From positions 206,647,423 through 206,703,093 of the forward strand of contig JBOZIK010000001.1 in assembly GCA_051453625.1 (NCBI GenBank): DNA of 55,671 nt, read 5' to 3'. The stretch is from Welwitschia mirabilis (Eukaryota > Gnetophyta > Gnetopsida > Welwitschiales). Below the pieces are notes generated by a model. It saw only the letters and a program-made list of their open reading frames with translations, was not told where the DNA came from and searched no databases. Both the position numbers and the translations under genes were made by a program. Shown here in pieces: positions 24,191 through 36,000 of this stretch. Position 1 is the stretch's first letter, and each line of letters starts with the position of its first letter.

Positions 24191-24339
24191 CTACCACTGT
24201 CACATCTGACTTGTTCACCTTTTTTAAAAATCCTTGATTGATGATCCATACTTCAAAGACATATATCAATAGGTCTAAAAAGGAAAATAAGTAGACACAT
24301 ACATGATCTCATGAGATGGATTCCTTCTAAAAAGAAGAT

Positions 24340-25178
24340 AATTGTGCATTCCACAAGATCCATGGAGAAGAAAGCTAATGGCTGAACTACATGAAGTTTC
24401 CATATGCAGGACATCCAAGATTTGTCAAAAACTACCACTAATTATGAAAATACTACTTTTAGTCCAAAATGAAAGTATATCCAAAAGAATACATCCATAA
24501 TTGTCTTATATATTAGTAGATGAAGATCGACCAAGGAAGACCCATTAGTCTTCTTCCACCATTGGGAATATTACAATGGAAATGGGAAGAAATATCTATG
24601 GACTTCATCACTAGTTTACCTCTCACTAAAAAATAGTATAATGTAATTTTTTTATGTAGACAAGTTAACCAAGATGGGCCATTTTATCATAAAAGATCTA
24701 GCCCTTAATTTTGTGCAAGAAGTCTTTAAATTACATGGTGCACCATAGGTCATAGTATCTAATTGAGATCCAAATTTATTATCTGAGTTTTGGCAAAGCT
24801 TCTTCTATCACTTAGGTACTAAACTCAGTTTTAGTACTACTTATCACCCAAAAATAGATGGGCAAACAAAAAGAATAAATCAGATACTAGAAGACACTCT
24901 AATCTATTATGTAGTAAAAAGGCCAAAACAATGGAAGAACTACCTACATTTAGCAAAGTTTTCTTACAAGAAAACATTCTAGACTTTTACCCATTGTTTA
25001 CCCTTTGAAGCAATGTATGATAGAAATTGTTCTACACTTATCACATGGTCAGATCCTTCATAGAGATTAAAAAATATAGTGCCTTCAGAATTAAAAATAA
25101 TGGAGGAAGTGATCAACAAAATAAAAAGATAGTTATAGGTAGTACAAGATCGATATAAGAAATATTATTATCAGAAGC
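24340..25178 (+). pseudogene. Integrase, element A, cut by gap
   Basis: Core blocks: ISMDFITSLPLTKK near 24592-24633 (first catalytic Asp kept), KLHGAP-VIVSN-DP near 24731-24775 (second Asp now Asn), and LGTKLSFSTTYHPKIDGQT near 24811-24867, followed by KR where the DDE glutamate is expected. The strong match to plant gypsy integrase ends at 25178 in a 100-N gap, so the C-terminal domain and 3' LTR are unseen. It would insert the cDNA into chromosomes; the changed acidic residues make it inactive. Confidence 0.85.
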
Positions 25179-25278
25179 NNNNNNNNNNNNNNNNNNNNNN
25201 NNNNNNNNNNNNNNNNNNNNNNNNNNNNNNNNNNNNNNNNNNNNNNNNNNNNNNNNNNNNNNNNNNNNNNNNNNNNNN

Positions 25279-26499
25279 AGATTAAAAATATTAATATGCA
25301 AGTTTAAGTATATGTAAGTAATACAGCTAGGCTATAAACAGTATTCTACACATGAAAATAAGGAGTAGATTTAGTCTAAAAAATATGAAACATGAAAATG
25401 ATGATTATTAAAAAGTATCTATGTGTTTTTTACATTATTATCTAGATGATAGATAAGATGACAGGATCTTTTAAAAGATCAGAAAAATTGAAAATATTAA
25501 TAGAATCAGTTAAGCTTAGAGAATATTATAGAGGTTTAAGAAAAACAACAAAAAGTTTAAGAGGTGAAAAATAACTAAGAATCATGATAAATAAAGGCAT
25601 GATAGAGGAGGAAAAAACACCAAGCTAAGAAAGATAAATGTGCCATGAATTCATAATTATTGAAAAATAGTACTGCATGCATCAAAGTTCAAAAAAAAAA
25701 TTTATTACTCAAAAAGATGGGAAAATTATCATCATAAACTAAATGAAATGTATTTGCAAAACAAAAATTACATTCTCAAAAGAAAAATTAGAAATGAAAA
25801 ATAAAAATTAACTAGAAAACTTCTAAATAATTATGTTATAAGCATTTGTTATAAAAAAGTATGAAAATGACTTTGAAATACCCAAGAAAATAACTAAGAA
25901 AATCAAAAGGGAAATTAACAACTTAGGAACATGAAGAAGATTATTTACCTACCCTAAATTCAAATCTGGAAAACCCTCCTAGAAGGAATCATAAAATCAC
26001 CTGATGAAGGATACATAATATAATGCAAAAACACCATAAATTAGCACTTAAATAGGCAATGATTATGATGGTGCTAAGTAATTAATTTATTCAAATAATG
26101 AATGATAAGATTAAAAGCTGATAGAAATGAACTCACTTGCTAACATCCCAAAACACACCCAGATCCTCAAAAGTGAAATGACCATGTGGGAATACTGTAA
26201 GCATAATGAGTATAAGAAACAAGAAATGCCTCTAATGATACTAGGAATACCACTGATATCATAGCCTTAAAGTATTTTATTTTAATCCATGATGAGGGGA
26301 GTGCGACCATAGTCAAAGAAGCAGGGACTCACGAAGCATGGCTAACTAATCCATAGTGGAGTTTCCATAGCTACCAACACTAGCAAAGGACTTTTTAAAG
26401 AAAATTTACCTTCATGTGATTACACACCATGATGATCATGTATTTAAGCATAAAAACAATAGATAATGATCATTATTCTCTATTTTTCTTTTTCCTTCT

Positions 26500-26549
<50 letters not shown>

Positions 26550-27300
26550 AAAAAAAAAAAAAAAAAAATACATATTTATTCAAAATAAATTCCACATGAT
26601 CATATACTTGCAAAGACAAAGGTGAAGAAATGAGATAAAAGATAAGAAACAACATCCCCAACAACCAAAGACTCCTACCATTGAAAGAAAATACAAAAAC
26701 ACAAAGCATCTTCTTTCAAATAAAATTCATAGAAATTTGAATGTCTTAAGATTAAGTGAATTCAATCTTATCACTTTAATGCCCAAGTAAGGTAACTTAA
26801 TAAAGTAAAACATAAGTTAAGTTTAAAAGATGTTCAAGTGATAGCATGATGTCCACCAAAAGAATAACCTAAGAAAGAATTTAGATAATGGCAAGATGAT
26901 TTTTTAAAACAATTTCTTCTATCGTGTTCAAGATTTTACGATTTATGGATTTGTAATTCTTATTCATTTTTTTGAATTGCCCTAGTGTTTAAATCAAAAT
27001 TTTCAAATGAGCTATTAAAAATGTATTTTCTCTAAAAGATAAGAACCAAATCATCTAGGAATTAATTAATTAAAAGTAAAAACCAAAGATAAAATCATAA
27101 CAATCATAAAATCAAAAGCAAATACCAAAGCAAATGTTTTACTCAAATCTTAAATTCTGTTCAATAATTTGATTTGAAAGAAAAAAAATAAATACTTATT
27201 CTTAAGGTTATAATCCTAGGATATTGCATTCTCTTAAAAAAAATAAGAACTAAATCAAATATTTACCAATTGATAAAACATAAAAGATATATAATCATTT
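25279..27300. other. Unassigned AT-rich sequence
   Basis: No gene or LTR end is recognised. It begins at the edge of the 100-N gap that ends element A and does not look like the element B 3' region, so the join is uncertain. A short less AT-rich patch lies at about 26285-26440. Frames near 26473-26709 come from the CA/A simple repeats. Confidence 0.4.
26499..26569 (+). repeat. (CA)n microsatellite with poly-A tail
   Basis: An AC/CA run of about 48 bases, with one interruption, is followed by about 20 A residues. No transposon end was found beside it. Confidence 0.95.
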
Positions 27301-27301
27301 T

Positions 27302-29900
27302 TCAGAGAATCAATTGAAGGTAAAAATAATAAAAGTATAAAACTTTGATAGCATAAATTTCAGATTTTAAATAAGAGATAAAGAAGTGATAAATATCATT
27401 GAATAATAATATCTTATTGAAATCACATAAATGATGAATATCATCATATAATTCATGCAAGGAAGTACTCAAAGAAAGTAGCCAAGAATATTTTAAGGGT
27501 TGTTTAGAATGTATAGTAATATTAAGAAGCTTTCTACCATTCAACTCAAGATATGAATTTTCAATAAGGAAATAAGGCTTTTTCGAGTTAGCATGACCAC
27601 ATAACATTTTGTCTCCATAAGATTTAGTAAGAATATAAGAGATAAAAAATTCATATAAATAATGTAAAATAATCTCATATCAAACTCATGATATAAAGGA
27701 TTTAAAACATATATTTCATTCAAATCTTGACATTGAACATGAGAGACATTAATGGTATCATTTGAAATCTAAGGCTTTTAAAGAAACATCTTAAGATGAG
27801 TGATTAAGATAGGTATAACATACTTAAGAAGATCCTTACATTTAATTTCAAGCATGTATTTGGATCTAAAAGATAAGATTTATCCAAATTTAGACTTCCA
27901 AGATATACTAAGTCTTGTTTTTAAAATAATAATCATTAAAAGCACAAGGTCGAGTTGACTTTGTAAAAGAAGAAAAGATATTACTTTTCATAGCATATGA
28001 AATTTTAAAAGGGAAAGATTGAGAGATTTTTAAGGTGATGTGTTTCATTAAATTCAAAGAGAGGAATGTCATTTGAAGAATTTCTTAAACATTCAAATGG
28101 AAGAGAGGGAAAAATTTTATCATTGTCAAGATCAGAAGATAATATGGAAGTAGGAGTAGAAGGAGGGATGTCATGTGAGTTTGTTCATGGAAGTACAAGT
28201 GAAAGTAATGGAGAAGCATCAGTAAACCCTTTAAGTTGGTTTAAGTTTGTTTAATTTTCAATTAATTATCCTTTATTCCTCTCCTCCTCATTGTTAAATT
28301 CATCATTACTTAGTTGAACGAGCTATTTATGCTCTTTGATAATATCTCCTTCTTCTTCATTATTTTCATCAATATCATTAACTATATCTTGCTTTTCTTT
28401 ATTGAACTCATTATTATTTTGTTAAGGATTATTTTAATTTTCTAAGTTGGTAAATTCTTAAAAATATCATTAAAAATATTATAGAAAGAAAATTTTTCAT
28501 TGTGTGATGAAATATTTTTTAATATTTCCTCAGTTGACTCTTCCTCCTCTCTATTTAATAATTTGATTAATCCTAAACTATAATCCTCATTTTTTATTGT
28601 TAAGTTGCTATTACTGACTGTTGTCTTGGATGACAGGGGTGGATGACTCCCCTTATAATGTAAATTATCCATTGATTTTTTTATTACTTAAATTCTCTTT
28701 TAGTCTTATATGTTGAACTTCTTTTAGAGATTGAACTCCTCCATACTCATCAAAAAGTAAGTAAATACTAGGGATATGATCTAAGATTCCAATATCATCA
28801 TCATTTTCTTCCTCACCATCCATTTTTTTGAATTACATGTTATTATTTTTTAATTCATTAAATTCATTAGAAAGAGAAATGTGATCATTACATTTATTAT
28901 GGATTAAAGAATTTTCATATTTTTCATGAGTTAATTCTTTTATTGCATCTTCATTTTCTAATAGGAATTGAATGCGATTATAACCTAGATCATCATCTAA
29001 TAAATAGTCATCTTCATCATTACTGTTAAATAATAGAGTTAAATCATCATTATCTTTCTTTTGTTATGCATATCCTAATAAGTTTGATGTTGTAGATTAA
29101 TCCATACTTTTATTTTCTATGTTGAAGTAAGAATTGTTGTTACCTATTATTTCAAAATTATCCTTATGTTTCTCAAAGTAGATTTTCTATGTAGAAAAAG
29201 CTTTAGATTGTTAAGTTTATAATAAATTTTTTTGAAACATTTCAATTAAAGTTTCTAAGTTCTTATTAGTGTCCTCTTGCCTCATTTTCATTTTATTAAG
29301 CATTTCTGTTGCTAAGTTATTTTTTTCCTTCATAGTAACTTATGGTATATAGATCATGTTCTTCATGATACTGGATGAGAGAAGGTTGTTCTTTACAATG
29401 AATCATGGTAGATTGTTTCTGATTCACTAAAATAATTGTAGGATATTTTACTAAATGAGGTGGAATCCCTAAAATGTTGTAAATCATCATTATCATGTTT
29501 ATTTTAAGTTTGAAAAAAAGGAATGGAAAAATAAGAATTTTGAAAAGAGGAAAAGGTTTTAGTCTCTACATCATTTAAAATTCCTAGAAATGGTTCTTGA
29601 AATATTTCTTTAAGTTTTTAATTTCCATTATTCCCAAAATTTCTATGTTTTCTCCTTCTTTCTTTAGCTCTCATTTTTGCTAATATTTCTCATAGTTTTT
29701 TTCTATCATTATTCCTAATAATGAATGGAAAGAATGAATAATAATAATTTACATCTTTAATTTTTAGATCATCATTAGGAGATAAGTTATAATATGTTTG
29801 TCTTTAACATATTCATCTAGTAATTATCTCTCTTATGATAACATTTTTATTTGAACTAAAAGATTCTATCATATTTGTATTAAGTGATGCTATTCATTAA
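27302..29900 (-). pseudogene. Long broken minus-strand coding region, family unknown
   Basis: The minus strand keeps long open stretches separated by stops and frameshifts. In coding order: EILAKMRAKERRRKHRNFGN near 29690-29630; EMLNKMKMRQEDTNKNLETL near 29310-29250; an acidic stretch (NSNDEDDYLLDDDLGYNRIQ, about 29030-28970); ILDHIPSIYLLFDEYGGVQS near 28780; the open frame 28672-28442; a stretch antisense to 28066-28254; and the open frame 27607-27302 starting MLCGHANSKKPYF. Together these suggest one protein of several hundred residues, acidic and low-complexity in part, with coiled-coil-like pieces. No RT, integrase, protease or zinc-knuckle motif was found. It may be the ORF of another large non-autonomous retrotransposon, or an old host gene. 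Function unknown. Confidence 0.45.
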
Positions 29901-31834
29901 TAAGTAAGAAATAAAATGATTTTTCTCTTATTCTATTATTTTCACTACTCCTATTTGAAATATTTAGTTTAAAAATCAGAAAAGTAGGAAAAAAATTTCT
30001 TTAAATTTTGAAAATTATGTACCTTAGGTGTGCATAGCTCTTTTGTACCTATCGAGTTAGACTTTTCTAATATTTTGTGGGTAAGCTTTATTTCCTTTGA
30101 TATTTTTGCTTTTTACCAAATTTTACTACTTGCCCACACACTTAGTAAAAATGTCTACCTATTCGTCATCTCGATAGTTATCTAGATGATATCCTGGACA
30201 ACAAGAAAATAGAAAATAAAAAACAAAGAAAATAGTAAACAAAATCTCTAAAAATCAAAATAGAAACACACTATCAGTCATGTGCTAGTGCCATCCAAAT
30301 GACAGAGGAACTAATATTAACTTATTACATGGCATAAAATCAAAAACAAACTTATGAAAAACAAAAAACTCTAATCCTAGCCTATCATCTAACTATGTCG
30401 TCGAGATGACCAACTAGATAATAGGATTGAAAAATGCAATTTAAAAAAATAAAAGCACAAAAAAAATGCAAATGAAAAAACTATAATACTTATAGTAAAA
30501 ATACATCACTATCACAAACAAATACCTAAATCAAAATCCAAAGTACTTATCTTGGTAACAATAATCCTCGAATTTCTTATGGCCTTTCCTAATAATGATG
30601 CTAAGATGTTGTGATGCATATTTATGCAAAAAATTATACTCAAGAAAGTCCTATCATTCACAACTAAAGTAGATATTTGTATAACACATTATATTAATAT
30701 AGATGGAAGTTAATCCAAATGTTATAATCTATCACAGGCACCAAGCTCAAAGCTAGAGAATTACTTTTTATGAAGTAAAGGTTCAAAAATGAAAATCAAT
30801 AATGTAATAAAAGTAAACACACAATGCAAATGTAAATGCAAAGTACTCTAAATGTAATATCTATTTGACTACCAAATCTCTATTATCAAGATTAACCTTG
30901 CATAACCTAGATTAATTAAGGAAATTATCACTAATTAAAACCAACCTAAGTTATTAAGTACATCAGATAGAATATGAAAACATGCAAGGATTTAATCTAT
31001 AAAATATAAAATGCAATGCAAGCTCCTAAACTAATGATTTCAACCTTAACAAAGGTTTCCCTCATGATCTATATCATAGATGAAGCTATTACAGAATCAA
31101 AAAGTAACACAAACCACAAGAACAATGCACATAGATATGAATAAAACTAAAATAAGATTTACATTAAAAGTTAAAACAACATTCTGTTATAAATCAGTAG
31201 CACCTTAATAAAAGAGACATCGTCCAACACCAAGGAATACTCCTCTCTACAACTATGGAATAGAACTTTGACCCTTCAATCTTCTATCACAAGAATTTTT
31301 AGTGTAAACGAAGATGATAAGTCAAGGGCAGAGTCGATATTTATTAACAAAGGTATACTTACAAACAAATGAGACTAATAGTTGGGGGAAAAACCCTAAC
31401 AACCATGCAAGAAACTGCATGATACATTGTAAAAGTTTGGTGGATTTTGGTACAATTGTTAAAATTAGATGATTGTTCTAACTGTCATTTGAATGAGGAT
31501 GGGGATGATGCCACATCACTAAAGTTATATATTTATCCTTCATGTTAGTTCAGTCAGCATCCTAATCATCATGTAAGTGGACTAGGTATGTTGTCTAGAT
31601 GATGGGAGGAATGACAATCTTCTTGAAGTGCTTTATTAAATTAAATTGGCCTTGAAGCTCACTAATTTCTTCTTAAAATGTGAATTATTAGAATTTATCT
31701 AAAATGCCATCAAAAGTAGTGTATTTGTGTATTTTCATGATTTTCTTCTTAACTTTGAATCTTCATTTTTTACTTAAACCTATTTAAATGTCTTATAAAA
31801 CTACTTAAAATACCCCATCAAAAACATATAATTT
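29901..31834. other. Unassigned repeat-derived sequence
   Basis: No gene is seen. The stretch at about 30930-31077 is similar to 55540-55671 at the right end of the window (shared CAACCTTAACAAAGG and CCCTCAT-ATCTATAT), so part of it is a dispersed repeat. It abuts the truncated family C LTR at 31835. Confidence 0.45.
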
Positions 31835-32575
31835 AGCATCGCAATATACATCTCAAATTAATTTGGCATTACATTTTTGAACTATTCTAACTATGCAACT
31901 TGGATTACTTTGACAATGCATCTTGGATTATTTTGATAGTACATCTTGGATTATTTAATAGTACATATTAGATAGATTCTTGTAATTCCTAACTTTGTAC
32001 ATGAAAATCCCATACTTATCTATTTCTTATTGTGAGTCATATTGAAACCTATGTGACTATAATTCTTATACCACAATTGCATGTGTAGGAAATGTTGCAA
32101 AGGATGATGTAGAAATGAGCTAATAATTGTAATTCAATTGGGTGTAATCTAATGTTTTCATATTTTGTTGTAAGATCATGTATGTTCTAGATACTTTACA
32201 TTTTTGTTGATAGTTCATTTAATTTCTTTTCACAAACTATCAAATAGCTTAATATGATTGAGACATTTCTCATGCTTTAGCTGTATTATTATATAAGGAT
32301 AGATAAACATGTATTATTTTCTTAAAGTTTGGAAGAAATATAAATGATCTTTTCCCTTAATACAAAAGTTATTTTTGTGAATTACATATTCATACTTATG
32401 TCTTGGTAGTTAACTTATCAATATATCAAAACATAACTAATTTATTTTCTATGGCTGATGATTGTAAGTATAGTTATCTTTTATCCATTATAATTTATTC
32501 TCAAGTGAAGCTATAGCATAATCAGCTATGTTTAAGGTGGTATTTAACATGAGGTTGTTAAAACTGGATGTTACA
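31835..32575 (+). mobile_element. Family C LTR1, 5' truncated
   Basis: Aligns with about 48780-49522 of LTR2: the ~23-bp TACATCTTGGATTATTTTGA repeats (31835-31975), CTATCTATTTCTT, TTTTGTTGTA-GATCATGT and the terminal GGATGTTACA. About 1.4 kb of the LTR present at 47340-48780 is missing on the left, where unrelated sequence begins. Confidence 0.8.
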
Positions 32576-32764
32576 TTTTGGTATTAGAGTGTTATGTGAA
32601 ATTTTAGATTGTTAAAAATTTAGGTGTTACATTTTGACATCAGAGCCTAGGTCTAATTGCACTGTGAGTAATTGTAGTGAAGTCATTATACATCAGATCC
32701 TACCTTGTAATTTTATTGGAAATAACTATTGTAAAATTATTATATGTTTCAAAATTAGAGCCTA
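32576..32764 (+). repeat. Four tandem PBS-like motifs, copy C1
   Basis: TTTTGGTATTAGAGTG at 32576 is the normal primer site. Similar motifs follow: TTTTGACATCAGAGCC (32632), TACATCAGATCC (32689) and CAAAATTAGAGCC (32750). The CAG/TAG cores are spaced 56, 53 and 62 bp. The same order and almost the same spacing occur at 49523-49712. Each motif resembles the tRNA-iMet primer site TGGTATCAGAGC, most of all the second. Confidence 0.75.
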
Positions 32765-33779
32765 GATTAAAATTTTTAAGCATAATTGCTATTGAAAGAA
32801 AGCTAATATATGACATTAAGATCACAATGAGAAACCAGATTATCTATTCTTGAAAGTTAATTTATGATGAAAAATGAAAACCTTGACTTTTATGAAAATT
32901 ATTAAATCTAGAAATTTCAGCTAAGATATTTTCATAGGTTATTACAATATTAGTAATGGTTTGGAATTATATTTCCTTCATAGAAATGAAATTATAAAGT
33001 TGTTGATTCAACCCCTCATTTGTACTTATTATAATAAAACTAGTATTACTTTAGATACAATGATGATTTCAAAATTTTAAACTACTTTTATCTACATAGC
33101 ATCTCCAAGTGGAGGCCCCAAAAAATAGCTCTTTTTATAATTCATTTGGCTTAGGCTTATATTCTTCCTTTGCTAAGGCATGAGTAGTAAGAGATAAAAA
33201 CCTATCATACATTACTCTTGGAGGCCATTTTCCTCTTGAAATTCATCCTTAAACATCTATTCATTTGAAAAGTCACTCTGCATAGGCATTCAATGGGATA
33301 ATAATCCCTAATTTATAAGGAAAAAGAGAAGAAAGAAATTTATCAGATAAAATCAAGAGCGATTAGGTGGCCATGAGTTGGTAGCATTCTAGAGGATGGC
33401 GTAAGTGATTTGAGTGTGATTAAGAGGCATTCTAAATAGCTATCCTATTGTAGTATCTTTAGCCTTATATGGCCATAACTTTAGCATTGCTTACCACTAC
33501 TTGTTTCCTTGGAAAGTTTGCATGCAATGATTCTATTTTTAAAGCATTACTATATTCGCACATTAGAAGCTTGGCCTTTTCCCTTTTTAAGCTCTTTTTT
33601 TCCTATAAGTTGATAGAACTCTATAAAAAAATGTTATTTTTATTTAGATTTTTAAAATGAATTTCTTATTTTATTAGAAGGGAGATTCCTATGAAATCCT
33701 ATAAGTTTGACTAGTCATTCATTAGTAAGTGAGTCTTTCTTAAACTAGGAGTTGAGATAGTATTTGTCTATTTGATAAG
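32765..33779 (+). other. Family C leader, non-coding
   Basis: Aligns with 49713-50729 of the second internal copy over its length (AGTGGAGGCC, GTCACTCTG, AAGAGGCATTCT and AATGGGATAATAA blocks). The frame at 33469-33660 is not conserved as protein in the other copy. Confidence 0.6.
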
Positions 33780-34337
33780 ATGAGTACTACAGAGGAGGAG
33801 GACAAGCAACATCTAGTAGAAGTTGATGATAAAGGGGTAAGAGTGATAAGGAGGAACATAGATGTAGTAGCATCCTCTATAAGATGAGAAACCATTAAAA
33901 AGATTATGCTTTTAATTTGGGTGATGAACAACTCCATGATACTAAAAAGGCAGAGGGAAAAAATATGAGTATCAATACCACTGTTGTGAGTTTACTAACT
34001 CACAGGCACTCAATGGCTACTAAAATGCACATAATAATAATTGCTAGTAGGCCAAACACATGTAGTTACAAGCCTCTAGGGTCATTATAACTACATCTAA
34101 CATGGACATCATTGGTTAAAATATGCCCTTGTATGACACACTTAGCAATGCACTAAATTGTATTCTAGTTGTCAAGAGACTTCCTATACTTCATCTTTTA
34201 GCTCAATTTTTCTATTTAAAAGATCAAAAAATTAAGACTCTTTTGATCTATTACTAGAAAATTCTAATGAAGAAAGTAAATATTTTAGAGATGGAAGATT
34301 TTATAGATGGAAATAAGATGATAATGCCAAAGTTGAT
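33780..34337 (+). pseudogene. Family C ORF, N-terminal part (copy C1)
   Basis: From ATG at 33780 the frame reads MSTTEEEDKQHLVEVDD, then RRNIDVVASSI, then a hydrophobic LLIWVMNNSM segment. The second copy at 50730-50900 keeps EDKQPLV, RRNMDVVAS and LLIWVTNNSM, so the frame was coding. Element B is inserted at 34338, and the ORF resumes at 43690. It sits where gag would be, but no Gag motif is visible. Function unknown. Confidence 0.55.
34333..34337 (+). repeat. Target-site duplication of element B, left
   Basis: TTGAT here faces GTAAT at 43685-43689. The uninterrupted copy C2 reads TTAATGATC at this site (51283-51291). A 5-bp duplication with decayed bases fits a gypsy insertion. Confidence 0.45.
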
Positions 34338-34752
34338 TGTAATATTTAATTTTACCATTTTAAGTATCATTTCATTATACATAGAAACATATAAATATTA
34401 TGCTAGGATCAATAAGAATAACAAGAAATAATTTTAGAAAAGGTAAACTTTATTATTGATTATAGTGGATTACATTCCTTTTCATTAACCAACAACTCTA
34501 GACTAGTGATCAAAGTTAAAGACATAGACTATGACTTGAATCCCCCTCCTAGAACCCTTGGGGATCAGCTAAGGTTATCATTAGTTACATTCACGCAGTC
34601 TATCCAGCCTTTCCTAATGCCATGGGTTTAAATAGAAAAATGAAATAACACAATTTTACATGTTTAAATTACACCCATTCATAATAACTCGTTAATCATG
34701 CTCATGTAGTATCTTAACATATTCTTTACAAATAGTAAATTTGAAACATACA
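34338..34752 (-). repeat. Element B 3' LTR (415 bp)
   Basis: On the plus strand it runs from TGTAATATTTAATTTTACC to GTAAATTTGAAACATACA and aligns with 43268-43684. Ends are TG...CA with a short TGTA/TACA inverted repeat. Confidence 0.9.
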
Positions 34753-34765
34753 TTTTCTCACCCTT
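34753..34765 (-). other. Polypurine tract of element B
   Basis: Minus strand AAGGGTGAGAAAA lies directly before the LTR start TGTATGTTTC. It has the form and position of a plus-strand primer for reverse transcription. Confidence 0.75.
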
Positions 34766-34929
34766 AATTATTGTGCTCATATTTGAGTGCGATTTCTCCT
34801 CTTCTTTCATGCTTATCTAGATTATTTTTTGTATTATCTACAAAACATCAGAGAAGGAAAACACTACATATTAAGAAATGAACTGAAAATGTAAGGAAGT
34901 AGTATATCATATCTTACTAAAAATTTTGA

Positions 34930-36000
34930 GAAAGGTTTCCTATATATACTTTTATTTTTCCAAGTTTTTTTGATTATAATAGGTTCATTAGATGAGTAAT
35001 TCCTTTACATTTTTTTGTTTCTTGATTGTTGAGTTCTAGTATCTAAGACTTTTTTGGGTTAACCAATAAAGGTCAGGTTGGGTCTAAACATAATATGCTA
35101 TCAATTTAGGGTGTAGTCTTAGTTTTTGTCCTTATAGTAAGGTTTTAATATGCTTACATGAAAACCTAGGTAAATCCAAGACATTCATAAAGTTAATTAT
35201 ATTTTATAGGCTAGGTCCCCTATTAGATGGATAACAATATTGAGGGGTTATCTTGCTATACTTCCCATTTTTAGTGAGTTTCTTTTTGGCTTAATCTTTA
35301 AAAGTACTTGTTCACTAACTTGGAACATGTGTGTTTGATGTTTCTAATCGTAATATCTCTTATACCAATTTTGAGCAACTTAAAGATGTCTCTTTACTTT
35401 GGTAATTATCTCTTCCATAGATTTTAACTTGGATGGTATAGCCCTTTTGAATCTTTGTAGAAGATCAAACCATGTGATAGGATTAGACTAGTCCTTACCA
35501 TACATTTCTTCAATTGATAAACATTGAATTAAGATCTAGAAAGTATAATTCTAAGAGAACTCAACCAGGTTGATGTAAGTCTCTAATTATTTGTGTTTTC
35601 TAGCCATGTAGCATCATAAAATATCTTTGAGAATGTAATTTACCCTTTCTATTTTGTCATCTATTTCTAGATGATATGCAATACTAAAACTAAGTTTAGT
35701 GCCCAAGTGATGGAAGAAACTTTGCTAGAACTTGATAAGAATTTTGAATATCAATTAGATACAATAACTTAAGGTGCATCATGTAACTTAAAAATGTCTT
35801 GCACAATTCATAGAGCCAATTCTTCAGTTATGTTAAAGATTTATATTATAATGAAATGAGTCATCTTGATCAACCTATCTATACTAATAAAATCTGCATT
35901 ATGTTGTTAATCAGTAAAAGGCAACCCAATGATGAAATCCAAAGAGATTTCTTTGAATTTTTACTATAGTATCCCTAATGGTTAAAAGGGTCTAGTGGAT
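34930..36000 (-). pseudogene. Integrase with C-terminal module, element B
   Basis: Minus strand: the core block HDAP-VIVSN near 35790-35755 matches element A. The C-terminal module shows QVSEQVLLKIKPKRNSLKMG near 35320-35260, then GDLAYKI and FHVSILKPYYKD near 35190-35135. A last segment, SRNKK...EPIIIKKTWK near 35030-34960, resembles the end of plant chromovirus integrases (RNK...EATWE), so a chromodomain-type tail is likely. Stops and frameshifts are frequent. Confidence 0.75.

Larger units (their letters stand above)
16265..25178 (+). mobile_element. Element A: Ty3/gypsy retrotransposon, plus strand, 3' end missing
   Basis: In order: 5' LTR, primer site, a gene on the opposite strand, a ~20-bp repeat array, an internal TATA box, gag, protease, reverse transcriptase, RNase H and integrase. 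Element B (34338-43684, minus) has the same order. Every catalytic domain carries stops or changed residues, so it cannot be autonomous. The 3' LTR is not visible. The integrase C-terminal part runs into a 100-N gap at 25179, and no matching LTR was found downstream. Two large gaps (19127-19967, 20215-20661) fall in the region upstream of gag. Confidence 0.85.

Noticed and set aside
26473-26709. Minus-strand frame with Phe and Val/Cys repeats
   Set aside because: Translation of the poly-A and CA microsatellite, not a protein.
30120-30170. Minus-strand DIFTK-like motif suggesting a Ty1/copia RNase H end
   Set aside because: Only one short motif next to stops; no other copia domain found nearby.
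1-32575. Idea that 1-880 and 31835-32575 are two halves of one family C LTR split by a 31-kb nested insertion
   Set aside because: A second primer site with the 56-bp-spaced duplicate was found at 1499-1569, so the LTR at the window start has its own 3' end.
33469-33660. Hydrophobic 63-residue plus-strand frame as a membrane protein gene
   Set aside because: The aligned region of copy C2 (about 50430-50620) does not keep the frame, so it is chance in the leader.
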